Shown piece after piece: positions 1-5,516 of a DNA stretch of 5,880 bases. Numbering within the stretch: the first letter of the stretch is position 1; each line of letters begins with the position of its first letter. The stretch is from Candidatus Kapaibacterium sp. (GTDB taxonomy: Bacteria; Bacteroidota; Ignavibacteria; Kapaibacteriales; UBA961). Location: positions 1 to 5,880 of the forward strand of contig JALRHN010000132.1 of the NCBI GenBank assembly GCA_023259575.1, written 5' to 3'. Below the pieces are notes generated by a model. It did not search any database. It had not been told where the DNA came from and saw only the letters and a program-made list of their open reading frames with translations. Both the position numbers and the translations under genes were made by a program.

Positions 1-460
1 AGGAACAGATTGTTTGATTATGGCATATTGTCATGTTGCACATGATTGCACGATCGGAAATCATGTTGTGATGTCCAATGTTTCGCAATTAGCCGGGCAT
101 GTTACGATTGGCGACTGGGTGATTCTTGGTGGTTTAGCTAAAATTATTCAGTTCTGTACTGTTGGAAATCATGCTATGATTGGTGCAGACTGCAAGATTA
201 CAAAAGATATTCTACCATATGCTCTAGTTGGGCGAGACCCAGCAAAAATTGAAGGTGTAAATAAAATTGGATTAAGAAGAAGAGGATTTTCTGACGAAAT
301 GGTTGAAGAAATATCTTCTTTCTATTCATCTGTATTTTTTAGTGGTTTTAATACCTCTGATGGAATCGATGCTTATACTCAAAAGAATGAACACATTATT
401 CCTGAAGTTCAAGTGTGTTTAGATTTTATCAAACAATCTAGAAAAGGAATTGTACGATAA
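1..460 (+). CDS. lpxA: Acyl-ACP--UDP-N-acetylglucosamine O-acyltransferase LpxA, C-terminal part (5' end outside window)
   Basis: LpxA transfers a 3-hydroxyacyl chain from acyl carrier protein to UDP-GlcNAc, the first step of lipid A synthesis in the cytoplasm. The frame is open from base 2, so the true start lies upstream; the visible ~152 residues correspond to about residues 112-262 of E. coli LpxA. Seen: left-handed beta-helix hexapeptides (IGNHVV, LAGHVTIGDW, VGNHAMIGA), the active-site signature MAYCHVAHDC, and the LpxA-specific GLRRRGF followed by a helical C-terminal tail ending SRKGIVR. By alignment, codons 32-34, 41-43 and 98-100 encode the equivalents of E. coli His122, catalytic His125 and His144. 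The usual His160 position (codon 146-148) is Ile, which is unusual. The GRDPA segment after the helix resembles GREP-type sequences I recall from Bacteroidota. A VanZ-like gene follows after 13 nt. LpxD is less likely because of the GLRRRGF tail. Confidence 0.95.
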   Translation, partial: GTDCLIMAYCHVAHDCTIGNHVVMSNVSQLAGHVTIGDWVILGGLAKIIQFCTVGNHAMIGADCKITKDILPYALVGRDPAKIEGVNKIGLRRRGFSDEMVEEISSFYSSVFFSGFNTSDGIDAYTQKNEHIIPEVQVCLDFIKQSRKGIVR

Positions 461-473
461 TTCGTGCATAACT

Positions 474-863
474 ATGAACTTAGAAATTCAAAAAAAGCTT
501 TTTGCTTTACCTGTATTTGTTGCAGCATTATCTATTTTTTATGTTTCTTCTATACCACAATTACCCTTTTTGCAAACTGCATTTGCATGGCAAGATAAAG
601 TATTGCATATCATAGCATATTTTATTTTTGGCTTATCTTTATTAATTGCCTTTATCCCATATAAAAAAACTTCACTACAAAAAAAACTCATCATATTTAT
701 TAGTATTGGCACATTTTATGGCGCATCCGATGAATATCATCAATCTTTTATAATCGGCAGATCTTCAGAGATAGCAGACTTAGTAGCAGATATCATCGGA
801 ATAATACTCTCTTCACTAATTATGATAATGTATCATAAATTTAAGAACAAAAAAATAGATTAA
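474..863 (+). CDS. VanZ-like family small integral membrane protein
   Basis: This is a 129-residue protein of the VanZ-like family; its molecular role is unknown outside the VanZ teicoplanin-resistance context. Four hydrophobic segments are visible at about residues 9-26, 44-62, 72-84 and 104-120. Family hallmarks are the DKVLHIIAYFIFG motif at 41-53 (Asp41, Lys42, His45, Tyr49), the SDEYHQ motif at 85-90 and GRSSEIADLVADIIG at 95-109, matching the usual D-K-x-x-H, S-D-E-x-H-Q and G-R-x-x-x-x-x-D-x-x-A-D pattern. I chose ATG at 474. A TTG at 450 in the same frame would add eight residues and overlap the lpxA end, which seems less likely. No clear Shine-Dalgarno sequence precedes the ATG. It lies 13 nt after lpxA, so it is probably cotranscribed with it. 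Its stop codon directly abuts the stop of the convergent SOD gene. Confidence 0.85.
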   Translation: MNLEIQKKLFALPVFVAALSIFYVSSIPQLPFLQTAFAWQDKVLHIIAYFIFGLSLLIAFIPYKKTSLQKKLIIFISIGTFYGASDEYHQSFIIGRSSEIADLVADIIGIILSSLIMIMYHKFKNKKID

Positions 864-1574
864 TTATCTACTATGTAGCTTAAATAAATCTTCTACAAAA
901 TTCCAATTGACAATATTCCACCAAGCTTGAATATAGTCGGCTCTTTTATTTTGATATGTAAGGTAATATGCATGTTCCCAAACATCAATATTGAGTAAAG
1001 GAATTGTATCCCAAGCAGATAATTTATGTTGATTTTCTGCTTGTAAGATAATCAGACGATGATCACTTTTTCTTAAATGTAAAATTGCCCAACCACTCCC
1101 TTCTACTGATGCTGCAGCTGCTGAAAATTGCTTTTTAAAAGAGTCAAAAGATCCAAAATCTTCCTTAATTTTTTCTGATAATTGTCCTTTTGGTTCTCCA
1201 CCGCCGCCTTGGGTTGGTGAAGCCATACATTTCCAAAATAAAGAATGTAAGGCATGTCCGCCTCCATGAAATGCAGATTGTTTAATCCAATATTGAATTA
1301 AACTGAAATCTTGCGAAGATCGAGCTTTGGCTAATTCTGCTTCTGCTTTATTTAAACCATCAACATAGGCTTTATGATGTTTGGAATGATGTAATTCCAT
1401 GGTTTTAGCATCTATATATGGTTCTAAAGCGTTATATGAATAAGGTAGTGAAGGGAGTTCATGTTTAGTTAGTGTACCAGAAGAAGAATCTTCTAAAGAT
1501 GCAAACATGTTAGTACTGGCTAATGCTGACATAGAAGCAAAGGCACCAATAAAATTTCTACGATTAGATTTCAT
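864..1574 (-). CDS. sod: Fe/Mn-family superoxide dismutase with predicted Tat signal peptide
   Basis: Iron/manganese superoxide dismutases convert superoxide to oxygen and hydrogen peroxide. From the ATG at 1574 the protein has 236 residues. The metal ligands are all present: His62 (in ELHHSKHH), His110 (in HALHSLFW), Asp197 and His201 (in DVWEHAYY); Tyr70 matches the conserved active-site Tyr. Gly at 106 in the GGGH stretch and Gln182 in ENQ fit the Mn-type gatekeeper arrangement rather than the Fe-type Gln of E. coli SodB, so Mn or cambialistic use is my inference. The N-terminus MKSNRRNFIGAF carries a twin-arginine motif (Arg5-Arg6, Phe8) followed by a weakly hydrophobic stretch to about Ala25, which suggests Tat export to the periplasm or outside. 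A TTG at 1598 would add eight residues before the motif; I prefer ATG because it puts the signal at the very start. The gene lies 27 nt after the MGMT-like gene, probably in one operon. Confidence 0.95.
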   Translation of the reverse strand: MKSNRRNFIGAFASMSALASTNMFASLEDSSSGTLTKHELPSLPYSYNALEPYIDAKTMELHHSKHHKAYVDGLNKAEAELAKARSSQDFSLIQYWIKQSAFHGGGHALHSLFWKCMASPTQGGGGEPKGQLSEKIKEDFGSFDSFKKQFSAAAASVEGSGWAILHLRKSDHRLIILQAENQHKLSAWDTIPLLNIDVWEHAYYLTYQNKRADYIQAWWNIVNWNFVEDLFKLHSR

Positions 1575-1601
1575 ATTATATAAAAGAAAAGTGGTCAAAT
1601 A

Positions 1602-1970
1602 CTAAGTAACTAAATCCTGCTCATGAGGATTCCATAAATGTTTTTGTAAATCTACAGACTCACCTATAAAATGAACATGTTCGGATAAAAGTAATTCTTT
1701 CATTTGTTCTGGATAAGCAAAATGAAGTTTTCCAGTTAAATCGCCATTTCGATTGACTACTCTATGGCATGGAATATCTATGCGATCAATCACACAATTT
1801 AAAGCCCAACCAACCATTCTAGAAGAAGATTTTGCGCCTAAAAATTCTGCAATAATACCATAAGTACAAACCTTTCCAGAGGGTATTAACCGAACAAGAT
1901 CATATACTCTAGAATAAAAATCTTGAGTATTTGAGAGTTTATTAAGAGGTAAATTTCTAAAATTTTTCAT
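1602..1970 (-). CDS. MGMT-family DNA repair protein, single methyltransferase domain with active-site Cys
   Basis: This 122-residue protein consists of only the C-terminal, DNA-binding and active-site domain of O6-alkylguanine-DNA alkyltransferases; the N-terminal domain of Ogt/Ada is missing. Seen in order: FYSRVYDLVRLIPSGKVCTYG at 18-38 (Tyr37 matches the DNA-flipping Tyr), the helix-turn-helix with Arg51 in SSRMVGWALN (the arginine-finger position), then IPCHRVVNRNG at 66-76 with the acceptor cysteine Cys68. Alkyltransferase-like (ATL) proteins have the same compact size but Trp or Ala in place of that Cys, so this protein keeps the residue needed for suicide alkyl transfer. The tail, TGKLHF then a Trp-Asn-Pro near 113, resembles Bacteroidota members of the family. 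It begins at ATG 1970 without an obvious Shine-Dalgarno sequence and is followed after 27 nt by sod, suggesting a joint stress-defence transcript. True repair versus lesion recognition cannot be decided from sequence. Confidence 0.88.
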   Translation of the reverse strand: MKNFRNLPLNKLSNTQDFYSRVYDLVRLIPSGKVCTYGIIAEFLGAKSSSRMVGWALNCVIDRIDIPCHRVVNRNGDLTGKLHFAYPEQMKELLLSEHVHFIGESVDLQKHLWNPHEQDLVT

Positions 1971-2059
1971 TAATGTGGATAATTTTATATGCGTAAACGA
2001 AAAAATTTAACTAATTTTCATGAACCTTGAACATACTTGTTACACACTCAATTGAATTG
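1971..2059. promoter_or_regulatory. Divergent intergenic region, probable promoters for the MGMT/sod unit and the biotinyl-domain gene
   Basis: This 89-nt, very AT-rich spacer separates the minus-strand MGMT gene from the plus-strand biotinyl-domain gene, so promoters in both directions must lie here or inside the neighbouring genes. Candidate boxes are imperfect: TAATTTTC on the plus strand at 2012-2019 and TAAATTTT on the minus strand at about 2002-2009 each differ by one base from TAnnTTTG, and neither has a convincing -33 partner. No inverted repeat or operator stands out. The assignment rests on gene layout rather than on a clear motif. Confidence 0.3.
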
Positions 2060-2593
2060 ATGTCCAGTAGTTACTTTGCAAATGCCGAATATACTGATAG
2101 TAAACACTTCATTTCTATTAACTTAGAAGATTCAGGATTAGTTCATATCTCAGAAAATGAATTTTCTATTTCAATTATAAGTGAATATCCTTGTATACTT
2201 AAGCTTCATGATAATAAAACTGGAATTGATACAATTGTATATGCACATGTTCAAGGAAATACAGTTGAGCTTTCTTTAAATGGTTATACGTATCCGGTAT
2301 ATATTCTGAATGATATTCAATATCATTACCAGAAATTACTTCAATCAAGCAATGTAACTTCTAAATCTGTCAACAAATTACTGGCACCAATGCCAGGATT
2401 ATTAAAAGAGGTTCTTTGTACCGAAGGAAAAAGAGTCCGAAAAGGAGAAACACTTTTTGTATTAGAAGCAATGAAAATGGAGAATTCAATCAAATCTCCT
2501 GTTCATGGAATTGTATCTAAAGTTAGTACTCAGATTGGAAAGGCTATTGAAAAAGGTTCTGTATTATGTATCATACAGACATTAGATAATTGA
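2060..2593 (+). CDS. Biotin/lipoyl attachment domain protein, BCCP-like carboxylase subunit
   Basis: This is a biotinyl carrier protein of the acyl-CoA carboxylase (acetyl/propionyl-CoA) or related biotin-dependent type; the biotin-bearing lysine shuttles CO2 between biotin carboxylase and carboxyltransferase partners. From ATG 2060 the protein has 177 residues. Residues 107-175 form the biotinyl domain: the APMPG motif at 109-113, then EAMKMEN with the modifiable Lys139, 38 residues from the C-terminus as expected, and a second-half strand set (KSPVHGIVSKV). The N-terminal ~100 residues are beta-rich and lack a known catalytic motif, as is usual in Bacteroidota homologues. A TTG at 2027 in the same frame would add 11 residues; I chose ATG, but neither start has a clear ribosome binding site. 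No carboxylase or carboxyltransferase gene lies in the window. The AMKMEN sequence favours biotin over lipoate. Confidence 0.88.
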   Translation: MSSSYFANAEYTDSKHFISINLEDSGLVHISENEFSISIISEYPCILKLHDNKTGIDTIVYAHVQGNTVELSLNGYTYPVYILNDIQYHYQKLLQSSNVTSKSVNKLLAPMPGLLKEVLCTEGKRVRKGETLFVLEAMKMENSIKSPVHGIVSKVSTQIGKAIEKGSVLCIIQTLDN

Positions 2594-2628
2594 TAAAAAC
2601 TTTACTGATTTATTTCGTTTTTCACAAC

Positions 2629-2632
2629 AAGG
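2629..2632 (+). promoter_or_regulatory. Possible Shine-Dalgarno AAGG before the OmpA/PD40 gene
   Basis: AAGG lies seven nt upstream of ATG 2640, a plausible spacing for ribosome binding. It is a weak, partial match and supports this start together with the signal peptide that begins directly at Met1. The 46-nt gap after the biotinyl-domain gene holds no obvious terminator, so readthrough from upstream is possible. Confidence 0.4.
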
Positions 2633-2639
2633 TTACCCT

Positions 2640-5390
2640 ATGAAAAGACGCATTGCTACTCTTTTCGGTATTGCCGTTATTTGTGGTTTAATAACCATAC
2701 CTGTTTTGGCAAACAAAGCAGAAAACAAAATTCGACATGCAATGAAATTTGCAGCTGAAAGAGCACCCGAAGTCCCATTGTTTTTGTATGCAGCTACAAT
2801 CAATCCGGATGAAGATGCTTCCCAGGCTTTGAAATCAAAAAACATCAAGATTGTTAATCTTGGTCCTGTTATTAACTCTGGAGCTGATGAATATGCCCCA
2901 ACGGTTACTGCAGATGGTAAAACACTATTTTTTGTTTCGAACAGAAAGGGAAGTAAAGCAAGTAAAGAGGTAGATTATCGTGGCCCAGCATCAGATGATT
3001 TTTGGGCAGCATCTAAAGAGGAACGTTTAGATATGTTCCCAGCTGGTTCTGTATTAAATATTGAACCAGAACCAAAAGAAAGTAAAAACACTGTTAATAC
3101 CATTTTTAATGAAGGTGCAGCCTCCATTTCATCTGATGGTCAGCGTTTGATTTTTACAGCATGTGATCGCCAAGATGGATTTGGTTCTTGTGATTTGTAT
3201 GAAACTACCATTGACGGGGTAAAATGGGGTAAGCCATCTAATCTAGGAAAAAATGTAAATTCAAGCTTTTGGGATTCACAACCATCTTTGTCTCCAGATG
3301 GTAATAGAGTATATTTTTCCTCAAATCGTTTAGGACCAAATAATACTGAAAATGATATCAGTAATGAGAATTATGATATTTGGTATTCAGATTTTGACGA
3401 AGACAAAGGCGAGTGGTCTTTAGCAAAAAATTTAGGAAATGTAGTTAATACTGGCAAACAAGAATTAGGACCATTTATTTCTAAAGATGGTGTAACACTT
3501 TATTTTGCTTCTACTGGCCATATTCCAAATCTTGGAGAAAAGGATTTTTATTATACTACACTTACAGATCCTGAAAAAAATATTTGGACAAAGCCTCAAC
3601 CAATTCCATATCCTGGAATTAACTCAAAAGATGATGAAGAGTTTATTTCCTTCCCAGCTTCTGGTGATGTTATTTATTTCTCTTCAAATAGAAATTATGA
3701 AAATGCCCAAGGTGAACAAGATATCTTTATGGCATTTGTTCCGCCATTATCAAGAGCTGTTATTGTACGCGTTTTTGTAAATGATGAGTGTACTAATGAA
3801 TCCGTTCCTGCTACAGTAACTATCGAAAATTTAACCACTGGTTCAAAGAAAACCGATTCAGTTACAATCAGTAAGAAGGAATTCCAGTATGTGGTTATGA
3901 ATTCTGATTATGGTAAAGGTAAGGATGCAGGAAAAACCATCAAGTATAGAATAACTGCAGAAAATCCTAATTATGGCAAAAAAGTAGAAGAAATAACTGT
4001 TACTAAGCCGGATATTACCTATGATAATGATAAAGCAAAAGAGTCACAAGAAGAGCCACCTGTAAGAATATTATTGGGTAAGCGCCCAGTTCTTTCAGCA
4101 GAAATGGAATATGCAGACTTTATTAAACGTGCCTCCAAAAAGAAGCCTGAATTAGCATCTTGGAAGGGCTTAGTATTAGAAGAAGTTGCTACAATCGATC
4201 TATTCCCATTATTACCTTATGTGTTCTTTGATTCAACTTCATCAAGTATTCCTAGCCGTTATAGACTATTTTCATCTTTTGCCCAAACAGCAGGATTTTC
4301 TGATGAAAAAGTACAAGGTGATAAGAATGCTAATACACCAGAGAAATATTATGATATCTTGAATATTTATGGATATCGTCTTACTAAGTATCCAAATGTA
4401 AAAGTGAAAGTTACTGGATGTAATGATGATGTTTCTGCAGGTGAAAAAGGCGATATGGCTTTATCTGAAAAACGTGCTCAAGTAGTTTATAATTATTTGA
4501 AAAATGTGTGGCAAATTTCTGAAGATCGTCTAACATTAGAAAAAAGAGGATTACCAGATAAATTAGTTGCTTCACAAACAAGCGATAAAGACCCACAAAG
4601 TAAATTATATTCTAATATTGAAAATCGTCGTACTGAATTGTCATTTACTGGTGATGCAGAAGATGTTTGGAATGTGATGAAGCCTTTGATTGATAGAGAT
4701 CCCACGATATTTCCTTCGCCATTATCTATGAATTTTATCATGAATAATGGTATTGATGAAGCACTTATTGCTTCTCGCCGCATAGAAGTAATGCGTGGAG
4801 ATAAAGAATGGGCTACATTAAATCAAGTTGGTAAAAATGAAGCTTCGTATACATGGAATTGGAAAGACAAAACAGGTGCCGAATTAAAAGAAAGTGTTAC
4901 AGAGGAAACTCCTTTCACTGCTAAGCTTATCGTAAAAAGTATCAATGGAACTGAGTGTACATCAGACCCAATTTCTTTAAAAGTAATGATAGTAAAGAAT
5001 AAGCCAGGTGTAAAAGTTGAAAAGGCTGGTGCTAAAACACGTGAAACATATAAGCTTGTTTTATTCCCATTCAATAGATATGATGCAGGCCCATTCAATG
5101 AGAGAATTCTTAGAGAATTCGTGTATACTCGTACAACTCCTAAATCTGATATTGCTATTGAAGGCCATACAGATGTTATTGGAATGTTCGAATCCAATGC
5201 CAAATTATCTGCGAATCGTGCTAAAACAGTAGAAACTGGAATTCGTGGCGCAACAAAGAATCAATTCCAATCACTTGAATCAAAAGGTGTTGGAGAAGAA
5301 CAAGAATTCTTTATTAATCAATTGCCAGAAGGACGTTTATACAATAGAACTGTTCAGATTAATATTCAAACTCCAATTGAAGAAGATTAA
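2640..5390 (+). CDS. Secreted envelope protein: PD40 propeller repeats plus two OmpA-like peptidoglycan-binding domains
   Basis: This 916-residue protein probably acts at the outer membrane/periplasm, anchoring to peptidoglycan. Residues 1-25 form a Sec signal peptide (KRR, hydrophobic core, then VLA before Asn26); there is no lipobox Cys. PD40/WD40-like blades follow at about 84-105, 158-187, 211-232, 275-294 and 331-352, recognisable by S-x-D-G-x-x-(L/V)-x-F-x-S repeats and SSNR turns. Residues ~372-455 look like a CarboxypepD_reg/CNA-B type beta domain. OmpA-like domain 1 spans ~525-670 (YVFFDSTSSSIP, Asp596/Asp597, LSEKRAQVV with Arg612, ENRRTEL). A beta-rich, Ig-like stretch at ~715-790 precedes OmpA-like domain 2 at ~803-912 (GHTDVIG with Asp845, LSANRAKTV with Arg860, YNRTVQI). 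Asp845 and Arg860 keep the 15-residue spacing of the E. coli OmpA diaminopimelate-binding pair Asp271/Arg286. A rho-independent terminator follows. I know of no defined function for this architecture; the family assignment is by motif only. Confidence 0.92.
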   Translation: MKRRIATLFGIAVICGLITIPVLANKAENKIRHAMKFAAERAPEVPLFLYAATINPDEDASQALKSKNIKIVNLGPVINSGADEYAPTVTADGKTLFFVSNRKGSKASKEVDYRGPASDDFWAASKEERLDMFPAGSVLNIEPEPKESKNTVNTIFNEGAASISSDGQRLIFTACDRQDGFGSCDLYETTIDGVKWGKPSNLGKNVNSSFWDSQPSLSPDGNRVYFSSNRLGPNNTENDISNENYDIWYSDFDEDKGEWSLAKNLGNVVNTGKQELGPFISKDGVTLYFASTGHIPNLGEKDFYYTTLTDPEKNIWTKPQPIPYPGINSKDDEEFISFPASGDVIYFSSNRNYENAQGEQDIFMAFVPPLSRAVIVRVFVNDECTNESVPATVTIENLTTGSKKTDSVTISKKEFQYVVMNSDYGKGKDAGKTIKYRITAENPNYGKKVEEITVTKPDITYDNDKAKESQEEPPVRILLGKRPVLSAEMEYADFIKRASKKKPELASWKGLVLEEVATIDLFPLLPYVFFDSTSSSIPSRYRLFSSFAQTAGFSDEKVQGDKNANTPEKYYDILNIYGYRLTKYPNVKVKVTGCNDDVSAGEKGDMALSEKRAQVVYNYLKNVWQISEDRLTLEKRGLPDKLVASQTSDKDPQSKLYSNIENRRTELSFTGDAEDVWNVMKPLIDRDPTIFPSPLSMNFIMNNGIDEALIASRRIEVMRGDKEWATLNQVGKNEASYTWNWKDKTGAELKESVTEETPFTAKLIVKSINGTECTSDPISLKVMIVKNKPGVKVEKAGAKTRETYKLVLFPFNRYDAGPFNERILREFVYTRTTPKSDIAIEGHTDVIGMFESNAKLSANRAKTVETGIRGATKNQFQSLESKGVGEEQEFFINQLPEGRLYNRTVQINIQTPIEED

Positions 5391-5411
5391 TCTCATTACT
5401 GCTTAATAATG

Positions 5412-5446
5412 AAAGGCTGTGTATAAGTTATGCACAGCCTTTTTTT
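5412..5446 (+). terminator. Rho-independent terminator after the OmpA/PD40 gene
   Basis: A perfect 10-bp stem pairs AAAGGCTGTG (5412-5421) with CACAGCCTTT (5433-5442). It continues inward with one T-G wobble and three A-T pairs, leaving a three-base loop at 5426-5428. The descending arm runs into seven T residues (5440-5446). It starts 22 nt after the stop at 5390 and should end that transcript. The opposite strand has no T tract, so it acts in one direction. Confidence 0.93.
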
Positions 5447-5474
5447 ATTCTTAATATATATGTGGTTGTTACCT

Positions 5475-5482
5475 TATATTTG
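5475..5482 (+). promoter_or_regulatory. Putative Bacteroidota-type -7 box (TATATTTG) for the mutase gene
   Basis: TATATTTG exactly matches the TAnnTTTG -7 element recognised by the Bacteroidota primary sigma factor. It lies after the terminator and 34 nt before ATG 5517, which would leave a leader of roughly 25-30 nt. A good TTTG/TTG -33 element at the usual ~19-nt spacing is not seen (the sequence there is AT-rich), so the call rests on the -7 box and position. Confidence 0.45.
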
Positions 5483-5516
5483 TGCTTAATTAAGACATTT
5501 TACTAGTAGAAACACT

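Noticed and set aside
450..473. TTG start for the VanZ-like gene
   Set aside because: It overlaps lpxA and adds eight residues outside the conserved family; ATG 474 is the simpler start.
660..690. Runs of A (six to seven) in the VanZ-like gene as possible phase-variation tracts
   Set aside because: Short A runs are common in AT-rich coding DNA, the frame is intact, and the gene is not of a typical phase-variable class.
1575..1598. TTG start for sod
   Set aside because: It would place eight residues before the twin-arginine signal; ATG 1574 gives a standard signal peptide N-terminus.
3505..3780. Plus-strand open frame of 91 codons inside the PD40 region
   Set aside because: It is a shifted-frame shadow of the PD40 repeats, with Leu/Ile-rich low-complexity content and no motif.
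5101..5120. Near-tandem repeat of AGAGAATTC
   Set aside because: Two short copies within coding sequence; the protein reads through normally as part of OmpA domain 2 and no repeat array is present.
4493..5203. Minus-strand open frames of 96 and 126 codons inside the OmpA/PD40 gene
   Set aside because: They lie opposite a gene with clear domain motifs, show no recognisable family and are explained by codon bias in the real frame.
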